64,000 nt of DNA from JADJPO01 sp963750395. Its GTDB lineage: Bacteria; Actinomycetota; Actinomycetes; Actinomycetales; Kineosporiaceae. Below are positions 1-8,569 of this stretch, piece after piece. Under the pieces are notes generated by a model. That model ran no database searches, was not told the DNA's origin, and was given only the letters and a program-made list of their open reading frames with translations. The stretch lies in the NCBI GenBank assembly GCA_963750395.1, contig CAVVQM010000007.1, positions 558,001 through 622,000 on the forward strand, written 5' to 3'. Positions within the stretch are counted from its first letter, which is position 1. The number at the start of each line of letters is the position of its first letter. The translations under genes were made by a program, and so were the position numbers.

Positions 1-408
1 GTCGGCCGACGTGCATTCGTAGACGCTGGCGCCGTCACTCATCAGGGTGAGTTGCGCCAGATCCTCCACCCCTCGCTCACGCAGGTGGCCGACCGCGACC
101 CGGATCTGCTGCAGAGAGACACCGGTGTCCAGCAGGCGCTTGACCACCTTCAGGACCAGGATGTCCCGGAAGCCGTACAGACGCTGAGTACCCGACCCAG
201 TGGCCGTCCGGACGCTTGGGTCGACCAGACCGGTGCGCGCCCAGTAGTCGAGTTGGCGGTAGGTGATCCCCGCCGCACGGCAGGCGGTGGGGCCGCGGTA
301 TCCGATCTGATCGTCCAGGACCGGCAGGTCGTCGTTGAAGAGCAGCCCCTGTGCGGGGCCCGGGTGTGCGCTGGTGCGGCGTTCGGTTGCGTCGTTGGTG
401 CCGCTCAA
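1..408 (-). CDS. MerR-family transcriptional regulator (Rv1830-like), C-terminus beyond the left edge
   Basis: Reading leftwards from a TTG at 408, the translation has a MerR-type winged helix: a helix-turn-helix with TYRQLDYWARTGLVDPS, a wing with GTQRLYGFRDI, then VVKRLLDTGVSLQQIRVAV. The TTG is chosen because GGAGG lies 6 nt upstream. The first 35 or so residues look disordered. About 136 codons are visible and the reading frame is open at the window edge, so the effector or dimerisation part is missing. It is the last gene of the syntenic block with the bifunctional nuclease and the FtsR-type regulator. A perfect palindrome 58 bp upstream (466-490) is a likely operator for this protein or for its MerR paralogue. 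The family assignment is firm; the regulated genes are unknown. Confidence 0.88.
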   Translation of the reverse strand, partial: MSGTNDATERRTSAHPGPAQGLLFNDDLPVLDDQIGYRGPTACRAAGITYRQLDYWARTGLVDPSVRTATGSGTQRLYGFRDILVLKVVKRLLDTGVSLQQIRVAVGHLRERGVEDLAQLTLMSDGASVYECTSAD

Positions 409-465
409 CGCCGACCTCCTGTCCGGGCCCTCAGTGCATGGCCTGATGGGTTCACGTCGAAACCT

Positions 466-490
466 TCTCAACCTCAACTTGAGGTTGAGA
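466..490. promoter_or_regulatory. 25-bp perfect palindrome, probable MerR-type operator
   Basis: Half-sites TCTCAACCTCAA and TTGAGGTTGAGA flank one central base. The palindrome is in the 301-bp gap between the bifunctional nuclease gene (stop at 710) and the start of the MerR gene at 408. MerR proteins usually bind such dyads inside the spacer of their own promoter, so autoregulation is the simplest reading. I see nothing else convincing in this gap. Confidence 0.6.
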
Positions 491-709
491 CTAGAGGCAT
501 CGGCCGCACATCGATGGAACTACAACGAGGGCTTTTCCCTTCTCGAACGGTAGGCCGCGCCTTGCCCTGGGTCAACGACGAGGAGGTCGCCATCACGGCG
601 TGTCGCATAACCATCGGCATTCGGCAGCCCCGCGCCCGGTTCGGACACTCTGTGTCCCCCAACCGGTTCAAGCAGACATCGGCCGGTCGGCGGAGGGTTG
701 GGCACCCGG

Positions 710-1201
710 TCACTCGGCAGGCCGCTCGCCGCCTGACCCTCGTTCGAAGTCCTCCGGGGAGATCTGGTCCAGGAACTCGCGGAACTTCTCGACCTCGTCC
801 TCGTCCTGATCCGGGACGGCGACCCCGCCGGCCTCGAGCACCTCGTCGGTGCCCATGATCCGTGAACCGGTGCGCAGCGCGAGAGCGATCGCGTCGGAGG
901 TGCGGGAGTCGACTCGCAGTCCGCCGTCGAAGACCAACTCGGCATGGAAGACGTTGTCCTTGATCGAGACGATCCGGACCTCCTCCAGGGAGCGACCCAT
1001 GGCCGTGATCACGTCCTTGAGCAGGTCGTGGGTCAGCGGGCGGGGCGGCACGACCCCCTGCTGGGCGAACGCGATGGCATTGGCCTCGGCACCGGCCACC
1101 CAGATCGGCAGGTAGCGATCGCCGTCTCGCTCCCGAAGCAGCACGATGGGGTTGTTCGAGGGCATCTCCACCCGTACCCCGACCACATCCAGCTCTCGCA
1201 C
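710..1201 (-). CDS. Bifunctional nuclease family protein (DUF151/BFN)
   Basis: The 163-residue product is a full BFN domain: MRELDVVGVRVE, then NPIVLLRERDGDRYLPIWVAGAEA, PPRPLTHDLLKDVI, and SRTSDAIALALRTGSRI. An acidic tail follows (DEDEVEKFREFLDQISPEDFE). Family members have been reported to have DNase/RNase activity in plants; the bacterial role is poorly known. The orthologue in mycobacteria is Rv1829, in the same gene order. The GTG start at 1201 has no good ribosome-binding site, but a TACGGT hexamer (1208-1213) ends 6 nt upstream, so a leaderless transcript is plausible. The start is therefore less certain than the family. Confidence 0.9.
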   Translation of the reverse strand: MRELDVVGVRVEMPSNNPIVLLRERDGDRYLPIWVAGAEANAIAFAQQGVVPPRPLTHDLLKDVITAMGRSLEEVRIVSIKDNVFHAELVFDGGLRVDSRTSDAIALALRTGSRIMGTDEVLEAGGVAVPDQDEDEVEKFREFLDQISPEDFERGSGGERPAE

Positions 1202-1291
1202 ATCGCAACCGTACCCCGGCCCGACGGGCTGCGCGACGGACGACGAGGATGACCGGTGCAGCCGGCGGCCTGGTCCGCCTGGGGAGGACGA

Positions 1292-2017
1292 TCAGTCGCC
1301 GCCGCGGGCAATCGCACTGCGCAGCAAGGCACTGTGCAGGCGCAGTGCGGTGGAGGAGATCTCTCGCGCGGCCTCACCGGCACGACCGGGTGAGCGCCCG
1401 GCGCGCTGCTGACGCAGCGGGGCGATCGCCTGCTCCACGAGTGCCGCCTCGCGCTCCGCCGCCGTACGGAACATCCGCAGGTGACGGGGTTCGATGCCGA
1501 AGGCAGCGAGTTCACCGGCGGCCCGCACCACCTCGACGGCCTCGGCGTCGAAGGTGTTCGTGCCGGGTGTGGCCTGGATCAGACCGTAGGTCTCGAGCTC
1601 GGCGATCAGTCGCTCGTCGGCGCCGGAGGCTGCGCCGAGTTCGCGGCGCCCCAGATCGACGTCGGGCACCGCCTCGACGAGGTGGGGCCGGACGGGATCG
1701 GGCAACGCCGGTGCTCCGGGAAGGGGCGCCGGGTCGTGGCCCCGATCGCGGGCCTCGAGGTGCTCGCGAATGACCCGCAGGGGCAGGTAATGGTCGCGCT
1801 GGACGGACAGCACGTACCGCAGCCGATCCAGATCGGCCGGGGAGAATCTGCGGTAGCCGGACGGCGAGCGGTCAGGATCGACCAGCCCCTGCTCCTCCAG
1901 GAAGCGGATCTTGGAGATGCTCACCTCGGGGAACTCCGGACGTAGCCGTTCGAGCACCTCGCCGATACTCATGGACGAGCGCGCGGCACCTCGCCTTCCC
2001 AACGCCGGTTCGGGCAT
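1292..2017 (-). CDS. ftsR: MerR-family regulator of the FtsR type
   Basis: The 241-residue protein has an N-terminal MerR DNA-binding domain (MSIGEVLERLRPEFPEVSIS, KIRFLEEQGLVDPDRSPSGYRRF, LDRLRYVLSVQRDHYLPLRVI), then a low-complexity linker and a C-terminal helical domain. FtsR is a known activator of ftsZ in Corynebacterium and corresponds to Rv1828, which also lies between garA and the bifunctional nuclease gene. The ATG at 2017 is supported by GGGAGG 8-10 nt upstream; an internal ATG at 1972 would give a product that starts right at the HTH. Control of ftsZ here is inferred from orthology only. Confidence 0.9.
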   Translation of the reverse strand: MPEPALGRRGAARSSMSIGEVLERLRPEFPEVSISKIRFLEEQGLVDPDRSPSGYRRFSPADLDRLRYVLSVQRDHYLPLRVIREHLEARDRGHDPAPLPGAPALPDPVRPHLVEAVPDVDLGRRELGAASGADERLIAELETYGLIQATPGTNTFDAEAVEVVRAAGELAAFGIEPRHLRMFRTAAEREAALVEQAIAPLRQQRAGRSPGRAGEAAREISSTALRLHSALLRSAIARGGD

Positions 2018-2055
2018 GCCTCGATCACCTCCCTAGCCGTGACGTCTGGCGCAGC

Positions 2056-2559
2056 TCACCGATCGCGCCGGCCGCTGTCGAGGGGGCTGGGATGGAACAC
2101 CAGCCGGTACTTGCCGATCTGCACCTCGTCACCGGGCTTGAGGGCGGCCTCGTCGATCCGGTCCCGCTGGACGTAGGTGCCGTTGAGACTGCCCACGTCG
2201 CGCACCACGAACTCGCCGTCCCGCCGGATGAACTCCGCATGCTTGCGGGAGACGGTGACGTCGTCGAGGAAGATGTCGCTCTGTGGCCGCCGCCCCGCGG
2301 TGGTGCGGTCGGCGTCCAGGAGGAAGCGTGCCCCGGCATTGGGCCCGCGTTGGACGACGAGCAGAGCCGACCCGGCGGGAAGCGCCTCGATGGCGGCCAC
2401 GTCCGCCTGGCTCGGTCCGCTGTCGGTCTCGACCGACTCGGTCGATCCGACCGCCTGGAACGTCAGCGTGGAGTCTGGCCCGATCGCGGCATCACGATCG
2501 TCGGCGGGACCCGACTCGGGGCTCGCGGACTGGTCCGAGCCTCCTGGGGGAACCGTCAT
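2056..2559 (-). CDS. garA: FHA-domain protein of the GarA/OdhI type
   Basis: The FHA domain covers residues of about 75-160, with GRRPQSDIFLDDVTVSRKHAEF and SLNGTYVQRDRID, which supply the phosphothreonine-binding loop residues. GarA/OdhI proteins inhibit 2-oxoglutarate dehydrogenase and are switched off when a threonine in an N-terminal ETT motif is phosphorylated by PknB/PknG. Here the N-terminal tail lacks a clear ETT motif; the best candidate is STLTFQ near residue 30, so the phosphorylation site differs from mycobacteria. AGGAG lies 7 nt before the ATG. Position between gcvH and the ftsR-like gene matches Rv1827. Confidence 0.9.
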   Translation of the reverse strand: MTVPPGGSDQSASPESGPADDRDAAIGPDSTLTFQAVGSTESVETDSGPSQADVAAIEALPAGSALLVVQRGPNAGARFLLDADRTTAGRRPQSDIFLDDVTVSRKHAEFIRRDGEFVVRDVGSLNGTYVQRDRIDEAALKPGDEVQIGKYRLVFHPSPLDSGRRDR

Positions 2560-2718
2560 GGCATCGCTCCTGTTGGTGTCTGAGAATGGCGGAACTGCGG
2601 TCGGCGACCCGTGAGCGGCCGATCAGGTGGAGCATGGTCAAGCCTAACCCTGCACGGCAGGTCGAGACAGCGGGGTGCCGGGGGCCTCGGTCGTTCGCCC
2701 GGTGAGGTCGCCCTCCTA

Positions 2719-3099
2719 TCAGCCGAGCAGACCCCGATACGCCTCGGCGTCCAGGGTGTCGGCCAGGGGGTCCTCGTCCTCAAGGGTCACCTCGATCATC
2801 CACCCCTTGCCGTAGGGGTCGGAGTTGACCGCCTCGGGCTCGGAGTCGAGGTCCTGGTTGACCGCCGTCACCGTCCCGTTCACCGGGCAGATCAACGGGC
2901 TGACGCTCTTCGTGGACTCGATCTCACCGCACTCCGCGCCGGCGCTGACCCGGTCTCCTTCGCCGGGAAGGGACACGAAGACGATGTCGCCCAAGGCCTC
3001 CTGGGCGTAGTCGGTGATCCCGATCCGGGCACGGCCGTCCTGGAGCCGAACCCACTCATGGTCGGCCGTGTAGCGCAGTTCATCGGGGGTGGCAGCCAT
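2719..3099 (-). CDS. gcvH: Glycine cleavage system H protein
   Basis: The 126-residue protein carries the lipoyl domain, with GEIESTKSVSPL giving the lipoylated lysine at residue 64 and the usual C-terminal NSDPYGKGWMIEV. It shuttles the aminomethyl group between the P, T and L proteins of the glycine cleavage complex. The ATG at 3099 is chosen because GGAGG sits 5 nt upstream and the product then begins like other GcvH proteins. No other gcv gene is nearby, as in mycobacteria, where gcvB/gcvT lie elsewhere. Confidence 0.95.
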   Translation of the reverse strand: MAATPDELRYTADHEWVRLQDGRARIGITDYAQEALGDIVFVSLPGEGDRVSAGAECGEIESTKSVSPLICPVNGTVTAVNQDLDSEPEAVNSDPYGKGWMIEVTLEDEDPLADTLDAEAYRGLLG

Positions 3100-3142
3100 C
3101 TGGCCCTCCTGTCCGGTCGGGTCGGCGGAAGCCCGGCGAAGG

Positions 3143-3892
3143 TCAGTTCCCCGCGCTGGCCGACGGTGCCGGTCGAGCATAGTGCGGCTCGGGGGGCTGA
3201 TGGACCGCCGTGATCGTCACCTCGGCCCGCTCGTCCACCTGGGGAACGAGGGATCGGGACCGCAGCTGTTCGAGGATCCCGCCAGGAATGGCCAGGGCCC
3301 TGCTCAGCGACTGCGCGTCCCCGATCGCCAGGATCGTGTAGGGCGGGCTCACCCTGCGCGAGCCCACCGTCAGGCCCGCGCCCGTGGGACTGTCGAGGAA
3401 GGCGGTCTCGGCGACCACCCGGACGTCGCCGACCTGGATCGCCTCGGCGCCTGCGCCGCGGAGTTCCTGCACGGCGTCCAGCAGTGACGCCGACGTCATG
3501 GCTCCCCGCGGATCCTCGATGGACAGCTCGATCCCCGGCCCGAGCACCGCCTGCGTACCGGCCAGGACGGAGTAGGTCTGCAGGCGCTCGGCCGCGACCT
3601 GGCGGGCGACCCCCTCCTTGTCCGCGCCACCACGCAGGGCCTCCAACTGCGACTGCAGGTCTGCAGCCTGTGACTGCAGTTGACTGGACCTCTTGGTCAC
3701 CTCCTGCAGGAGCGCGATGACCTCGCTGTTCCGCAGCGAGGTGAGCGGGGCGTCCTCCTGGCGCACCTGGATGACCAGGGCGAAGCCGAGGACGGCGCAC
3801 ATGGCCCCCGCGAGCAGCTGTCCCCGGTTGGCCCGGGGACGCAACAGGGCCATCAGCCTGCTCCGGCCCGTCTGCCCGGCGTGCTCGTTCAC
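3143..3892 (-). CDS. DUF881 membrane-anchored protein (second copy of the block)
   Basis: The protein has one transmembrane helix (GQLLAGAMCAVLGFALVIQV), a predicted coiled coil (EVTKRSSQLQSQAADLQSQL), then the DUF881 fold with GPGIELSIEDPRG, LLDAVQELRGAGAEAIQVGD and SPPYTILAIGD. I use the GTG at 3892, 10 bp after the sbp stop; an ATG at 3853 is an alternative. DUF881 proteins flank sbp throughout actinobacteria, often close to cell-division genes, but their biochemical role is not established. The first paralogue is at 4232-5107. Confidence 0.88.
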   Translation of the reverse strand: MNEHAGQTGRSRLMALLRPRANRGQLLAGAMCAVLGFALVIQVRQEDAPLTSLRNSEVIALLQEVTKRSSQLQSQAADLQSQLEALRGGADKEGVARQVAAERLQTYSVLAGTQAVLGPGIELSIEDPRGAMTSASLLDAVQELRGAGAEAIQVGDVRVVAETAFLDSPTGAGLTVGSRRVSPPYTILAIGDAQSLSRALAIPGGILEQLRSRSLVPQVDERAEVTITAVHQPPEPHYARPAPSASAGN

Positions 3893-3902
3893 GACGATCC
3901 GC

Positions 3903-4235
3903 TCATGCCTTGAACACGTGCCGGCGGATCGCCGCGGCGTTGGAGAAGATCCGGATCCCGAGGACGACGACCACCGCGGTCGCCAACTGCGTGCCGACCC
4001 CGAGTTGATCTCCGAGGTAGACCATGAGCGCGGCGATGACCACATTGGACAGGAACGAGACCGTGAAGACCCGGTCGTCGAAGATCCCGTCCAGCACGGC
4101 GCGCAGGCCTCCGAACACGGCGTCCAGGGCGGCGACGACGGCGATCGGCAGATAGGGCTGCAACCAGACCGGGACAGTGGGCTCGAAGACCAGGCCGGCG
4201 ATGATGCCGAGGATCAGGCCGAGGACCGCGATCAT
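3903..4235 (-). CDS. sbp: Small basic protein Sbp (DUF1290)
   Basis: This 110-residue membrane protein has about three hydrophobic segments: residues 1-16, PYLPIAVVAALDAVFGGLRA, and FLSNVVIAALMVYLGDQL followed by TAVVVVLGIRIFSN. The FEPTVP and FDDRVFTVSFLSN stretches are typical of the family. It overlaps the upstream DUF881 gene by 4 bp (ATGA), which indicates translational coupling. The function of Sbp is unknown; in Bacillus it lies near division genes. Confidence 0.92.
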   Translation of the reverse strand: MIAVLGLILGIIAGLVFEPTVPVWLQPYLPIAVVAALDAVFGGLRAVLDGIFDDRVFTVSFLSNVVIAALMVYLGDQLGVGTQLATAVVVVLGIRIFSNAAAIRRHVFKA

Positions 4236-5107
4236 TTGTTGACCTCCTGCGATTCGACCACGGGTCGGGCATGGGTCAGCTCGAGTGCCCCACCCGCGGC
4301 CGGCAGATCCAGACTCGACGAGCCGGTGACCGACGCCGAGATGCCGTCCGTGCGCAGCACGTCCAGGTACGCCCCGCCGACGCCGGCGGAGAACCGGCGC
4401 TGCAGTGTCTCTCGATCGCCGATCGCCTCGATCCGGTACGGAGGCAGGAGCGGCTGCAGTTCCACGAGCACGGCCTCGCCCGCCCGTCGGATCGCGGTCG
4501 CCGACGTCAACCGGTGCCCGTTCACGGCCACCGCCTCCGCCCCCGCCGCCCAGAGCGCGTTGACGACCACGTGGATGTCCCGGTCCAGCACGGTGCCGCG
4601 GGCGGCCTCGACCGGATCCCCTGCCGTCGCCGCGTCCGGGGAGTCAACCAGCTCGACGGCGACGCCCGGTCCACGCACCGCGGTCTCCCCGGCGGCCCGG
4701 GCCAACTCGGTCAGCTCGGTGTTCATGTCACGATCGCCGGCCGTGATCAGCGCCTCCTGCCGGGCGATCGTGATCTGCTCGCGCAGAAGGGCGTTGGAGG
4801 CCCGCAGCTGGTCGGCGGCGTCGATGCGCCGCTGGATCTCACTCTCCAGCGTCCTGCGGGCGGCCACCACGTCGGGCACCGGACGACGCAACTCGACCAC
4901 CGCCCAGGTGGTGCCGGCTCCGCACATGGCGGCCACCAGGAAGGCCCCCAACCTGGTCCGTCGTCGGGGCCGCACACCGGCGCGCCGGCGTTCGGCTGCG
5001 GCCGCGTAGCTCGGATCGAGTGGGCGCTCCATCACCTCGCGAAGCAGTGTCATGGACGCGTCGATCCGCTTCGCGCCGGGCCCCGCGGGCGCGGACGGCC
5101 GGGTCAC
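4232..5107 (-). CDS. DUF881 membrane-anchored protein (first copy of the block)
   Basis: The product (about 291 residues) has a basic cytoplasmic N-terminus (RRRAGVRPRRRTR), one membrane helix (LGAFLVAAMCGAGTTWAVVE), a coiled coil (LESEIQRRIDAADQLRASNA) and the extracytoplasmic DUF881 domain with VRGPGVAVELVDS, VNALWAAGAEAVAVNGHRL and LPPYRIEAIGDRETLQ. The GTG at 5107 overlaps the stop of the phosphatidyltransferase gene (GTGA), so the two are coupled. It matches the mycobacterial gene between pgsA2 and sbp. No enzymatic residues are apparent. Confidence 0.9.
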   Translation of the reverse strand: MTRPSAPAGPGAKRIDASMTLLREVMERPLDPSYAAAAERRRAGVRPRRRTRLGAFLVAAMCGAGTTWAVVELRRPVPDVVAARRTLESEIQRRIDAADQLRASNALLREQITIARQEALITAGDRDMNTELTELARAAGETAVRGPGVAVELVDSPDAATAGDPVEAARGTVLDRDIHVVVNALWAAGAEAVAVNGHRLTSATAIRRAGEAVLVELQPLLPPYRIEAIGDRETLQRRFSAGVGGAYLDVLRTDGISASVTGSSSLDLPAAGGALELTHARPVVESQEVNK

Positions 5108-5796
5108 GCCGTCCCTCGCCCCTCGGCACGATCGGCACCGACGACCTGGCGGACCTGAACGAGATAGAGCCACGCCGTGTACCAGTAGAGGATCAGGCCC
5201 CACCACGCGAAGGCCCAGGCCACCGGCCGCACCACCGTGCCCGCAGTCCCGAGGACCTCGGCCAGCAGCAGGAGGGGGAAGGAGTAGAGCAGGTTGAAGG
5301 TCGCCGCCTTGCCGAGCAGATGCACAGGCAGCGGCCCGTAGCCGTGACGGGCGAGTACGGGGATGGTGCCGGCCAGCAACACGTCGCGGGTGACCAGCGC
5401 GATGACCAGCCACCAGGGGACGACGTCGCGCCAGGCGAGCCCGAGCAGGGTGGCCAGGATGTAGAGACGGTCGGCGAGGGGATCGAGCAGCTGCCCCAGC
5501 CGCGAGACCTGACCCCAGTGCCGGGCGATCCACCCGTCGAGGTAGTCGGTGACGCCGCTGACTGCCAGCACGGCGATGGCCCAGGCGTCGTGCCGGGCGA
5601 GGATCAACCAGAAGAACAGGGGAACGAGCGCCAGACGCAGCACACTGAGCGCGTTCGGAACGGTCAGCACCCGATCGCTGACCTGCTGTGGTGGGCCCGG
5701 CACGGGCTCAGGGTACGAGACGGATCGATCTGCGTGCTGACGATCGCCGCCGCGCGCGGCGCCGGCCCGCCCGGACGGCGGCGCGGGCTCGTTCAT
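5104..5796 (-). CDS. CDP-alcohol phosphatidyltransferase (PgsA/cardiolipin-synthase family)
   Basis: The family signature D-G-x2-A-R-x8-G-x3-D-x3-D is complete in DGWIARHWGQVSRLGQLLDP followed by LAD. Five or six membrane helices surround it, for example LVPLFFWLILA and FAWWGLILYWYTAWLYLVQV. Such enzymes transfer a phosphatidyl group from CDP-diacylglycerol to an alcohol such as glycerol phosphate, phosphatidylglycerol or inositol phosphate; the substrate cannot be read from sequence. The orthologue by position is Rv1822 (pgsA2). The ATG at 5796 overlaps the sirtuin stop (ATGA). The proline-rich first 35 residues look unstructured. Confidence 0.9.
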   Translation of the reverse strand: MNEPAPPSGRAGAARGGDRQHADRSVSYPEPVPGPPQQVSDRVLTVPNALSVLRLALVPLFFWLILARHDAWAIAVLAVSGVTDYLDGWIARHWGQVSRLGQLLDPLADRLYILATLLGLAWRDVVPWWLVIALVTRDVLLAGTIPVLARHGYGPLPVHLLGKAATFNLLYSFPLLLLAEVLGTAGTVVRPVAWAFAWWGLILYWYTAWLYLVQVRQVVGADRAEGRGTA

Positions 5797-6728
5797 CCGC
5801 CGGCCACTCGTCGGGACAGATCGGTCAGCACCTCGCCGAGTTCCTCCTCGAGCCGGACGGCGGCGTTGCCGTCGCCCCGGGTGGGCCCGGAGTTGACGAT
5901 GGCCACGGGAACGCCCCGGGCACAGGCCTGGAGTACGAACCGGTAGCCGGACATCACGGTCAGGGAGGAGCCCAGCACCAGCAGACCCCGAGCCCTGTCC
6001 ACGAGATTCTTGGCGCGGCTCACTCGGGGTGCCGGCACGCCCTCGCCGAAGAAGACCACATCGGGCTTCAGCGCGTCCGCCCCACACGAGGTGCACTCGA
6101 CGGTGGTGAACGAGGCGACCAGGTCCTCGGGCAGGGCCACGTCCCCATCCGGGTTGACGGCGCCGTCACCGATCGGCGCGGACCGGGTCACCGCCGCGAC
6201 GGCGCCGGCGAAGCCGGGGTTGGCGCGCTCCAGGCGATGACCGTGCTCGACGCGTCCACTGGTCGCGCCACAGGTCAGGCACACGACCCGATCGAGACGC
6301 CCATGCAGGTCCACGACGAACCGGGCGCCCGCGCTCTGGTGCAGACCGTCGACGTTCTGGGTGATCGTGGCGCTGACCAGGCCCGACCGCTCCAATGCAG
6401 CGACCGCACGATGCCCGGCGTTGGGGCGGGCCTGGGCGATCCGCGGCCAGCCGATGTAACTGCGCGCCCAGTACCGGCGCCGCCCCGCGGGGTCGTTCAT
6501 GAACTCCTGAAACGTCATCGGCGCGTGTCGGCGCAGGGCCCCCGACGGGCCGCGGTAGTCGGGGATGCCCGAGCCCGTGGACAGTCCCGCGCCGCTGAGC
6601 ACCACGATCCCACCCGCGGCGACCAGGTCGATCAGGGCCTGCCTGTCGCCCACCTGACGGACGGGCTCGACCGTGAGCCGTCGCCGGTAGGCAGGCACCA
6701 CCCGCAGCCGCTGCGCCGCGTCGTCCAT
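5793..6728 (-). CDS. NAD-dependent protein deacylase of the Sir2 family
   Basis: All sirtuin motifs are present: GAGLSTGSGIPDYRG (46-60), TQNVDGLHQSAG (123-134), the catalytic His in the VVDLHGR stretch (H142), zinc cysteines in CLTC (150, 153) and CTSC (212, 215), PDVVFFGE, and GSSLTV with VNSGPTRGD for NAD binding. It removes acyl groups from lysines using NAD. At 311 residues it has an N-terminal extension of about 35 residues relative to short sirtuins. It is the first gene of the operon that continues into the phosphatidyltransferase (4-bp overlap). Confidence 0.95.
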   Translation of the reverse strand: MDDAAQRLRVVPAYRRRLTVEPVRQVGDRQALIDLVAAGGIVVLSGAGLSTGSGIPDYRGPSGALRRHAPMTFQEFMNDPAGRRRYWARSYIGWPRIAQARPNAGHRAVAALERSGLVSATITQNVDGLHQSAGARFVVDLHGRLDRVVCLTCGATSGRVEHGHRLERANPGFAGAVAAVTRSAPIGDGAVNPDGDVALPEDLVASFTTVECTSCGADALKPDVVFFGEGVPAPRVSRAKNLVDRARGLLVLGSSLTVMSGYRFVLQACARGVPVAIVNSGPTRGDGNAAVRLEEELGEVLTDLSRRVAGG

Positions 6729-6921
6729 CGCCGTCCTCCTGCCCCGGCTCTGCCCCCGTCGAGCTTGCCCTGCCCCACTATCCCAACTCGGCGTGCAGGG
6801 GTCCTGTTCAACTCGAGCTCCAAGGGTGGGAGGAAATCATCAGGGGCTTTGGGCCTTCCCCGCGAGCCGTCGGGTCGAGGACCATCGGGGAGGATTCTCA
6901 CGGCCCGATCGGAGTACCCCC

Positions 6922-8544
6922 ATGTCGACCACCGGTGCTCGACTCACCCCCTCGGCCCCCCCGCCGCCCGCGGACGATCCACCGGGCGGGGACCGGATGT
7001 GGCATCTCTCGTTCGGCCTGGTCCTGGTCGTGTCGGTCGGCCTGTTCACGATGTGGAGCTTCGGCTACCTGGGGTCCACGTCGAGCAGAATCCTGCTCGT
7101 CCTGGCGATCTGCTTCGGCGTGTTCATGGCCTTCAACATCGGCGGAAACGACGTGGCGAACTCCTTCGGGACCAGCGTCGGGGCAGGAACCCTCACCATC
7201 AAACAGGCGCTCATCGTGGCGGCCATCTTCGAGGTCAGCGGCGCCGTGATCGCCGGCGGAGAGGTGACCGACACGATCCGCGGCGGCATCGTGGACCTGT
7301 CGACGGTCGCGGTCGCTCCCGACGACTTCGTCTTCATCATGATGGCGGCGCTGGCGGCGGCCGCCCTGTGGCTGCTCTTCGCGACCCATCGTGGCTACCC
7401 GGTCTCGACCACCCACTCGATCATCGGAGGGATCATCGGGGCCTCGGTGACCCTCGGGTACCTGACCTCCCAGAGCTCTCCGCTGGACATGGTGCAGTGG
7501 GACAAGATCGGCCAGATCGCCCTCTCGTGGGTGCTCTCCCCGCTCCTCGGTGGCCTGGTCAGCTTCCTGCTCTTCTCAGCCATCAAGCGTCTGGTCCTGG
7601 ACTACAACGACCGGGCAGACGTCATCCTGCAGGAGCTCCAGAGCGCGCGCACGGCACACAGCGAGCGTCACCAGGAGGCCTTCGAGCGCCTGAGCGAGAT
7701 CCAGCAGGTCGCCTACACCAGCGCGCTGGAACGCGACGCCGAGCTGCTGCAGCGACCCGATGCCGAGGCGCACCTGCTGGAGTCGGACTACTACCGCGAG
7801 CTGGGCGACATCGAGGCCAGGCTCGCCGTCGTCGACGCGCACCGGGCGCTCAAGAGCTGGGTGCCACCGCTGGCGGCCGTGGGCGCGGTGATCATCTCGG
7901 CCATGCTGCTGTTCAAGGGTTTCAAGAACCTGGACCTCGGGCTGAGCACGTTGAACAACGTATCGATCATGGGCATGGTCGGTGCCACGGTGTGGATGGC
8001 GACGTACTTCTCCGCCAGGAGGCTCACGGGCAAACCGCTGTCGCACTCGACCTTCACGCTCTTCAGCTGGATGCAGGTGTTCACGGCCTGCGGGTTCGCG
8101 TTCAGCCACGGCAGCAACGACATCGCCAACGCGATCGGTCCGTTCGCCGCGGTCCTGGACGTGCTCAGGTCCGGCACGATCAACGGTGAGGCGCCGGTGC
8201 CGCCGCCCGCCCTGATCGCCTTCGGCGTCGCGCTGGTGTGCGGCCTGTGGTTCATCGGACGGCGAGTGATCGCCACCGTCGGACACAACCTGACCCGGAT
8301 ACACCCGGCCTCGGGTTTCTCGGCGGAGCTGGCCGCGGCGGCCGTCGTGATGGGGGCCTCGATCCTGGGGCTGCCGGTCTCCAGCACCCACATCCTGATC
8401 GGTGCGGTGTTGGGCATCGGACTGGTCAACCGCCACACGAACTGGGGACTGATGCGGCCGATCGCGCTGGCCTGGGTGGTCACACTGCCGGCGGCAGGGA
8501 TCCTGGGTGCTCTAGGCGTGATTGGGCTGCGAGCCGTGTTCTGA
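6922..8544 (+). CDS. Inorganic phosphate transporter, PiT family
   Basis: This protein of about 540 residues has the duplicated PiT signatures: FNIGGNDVANSFGTSVGAGT and VSTTHSIIGGIIGA in the first half, then FSHGSNDIANAIGPFAAV and VSSTHILIGAVLGIG in the second. A large hydrophilic cytoplasmic loop with coiled-coil character (LQSARTAHSERHQEAFERLS onwards, residues of about 230-310) separates the halves. It carries out cation-coupled phosphate uptake. The ATG at 6922 follows GGAG by 7 nt; upstream in-frame codons lack a ribosome-binding site. The gene stands alone, with no phoU-like (DUF47) partner next to it. Confidence 0.93.
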   Translation: MSTTGARLTPSAPPPPADDPPGGDRMWHLSFGLVLVVSVGLFTMWSFGYLGSTSSRILLVLAICFGVFMAFNIGGNDVANSFGTSVGAGTLTIKQALIVAAIFEVSGAVIAGGEVTDTIRGGIVDLSTVAVAPDDFVFIMMAALAAAALWLLFATHRGYPVSTTHSIIGGIIGASVTLGYLTSQSSPLDMVQWDKIGQIALSWVLSPLLGGLVSFLLFSAIKRLVLDYNDRADVILQELQSARTAHSERHQEAFERLSEIQQVAYTSALERDAELLQRPDAEAHLLESDYYRELGDIEARLAVVDAHRALKSWVPPLAAVGAVIISAMLLFKGFKNLDLGLSTLNNVSIMGMVGATVWMATYFSARRLTGKPLSHSTFTLFSWMQVFTACGFAFSHGSNDIANAIGPFAAVLDVLRSGTINGEAPVPPPALIAFGVALVCGLWFIGRRVIATVGHNLTRIHPASGFSAELAAAAVVMGASILGLPVSSTHILIGAVLGIGLVNRHTNWGLMRPIALAWVVTLPAAGILGALGVIGLRAVF

Positions 8545-8569
8545 GACCGCTGACGCGTCCCGGAAGGCC

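Noticed and set aside
52..858. Long open frame on the plus strand over the MerR and nuclease genes
   Set aside because: Arginine- and proline-rich translation with no domain; it is antisense to two recognised genes. The same applies to long frames opposite the phosphatidyltransferase/sirtuin, the GGDEF-EAL gene and the fibre.
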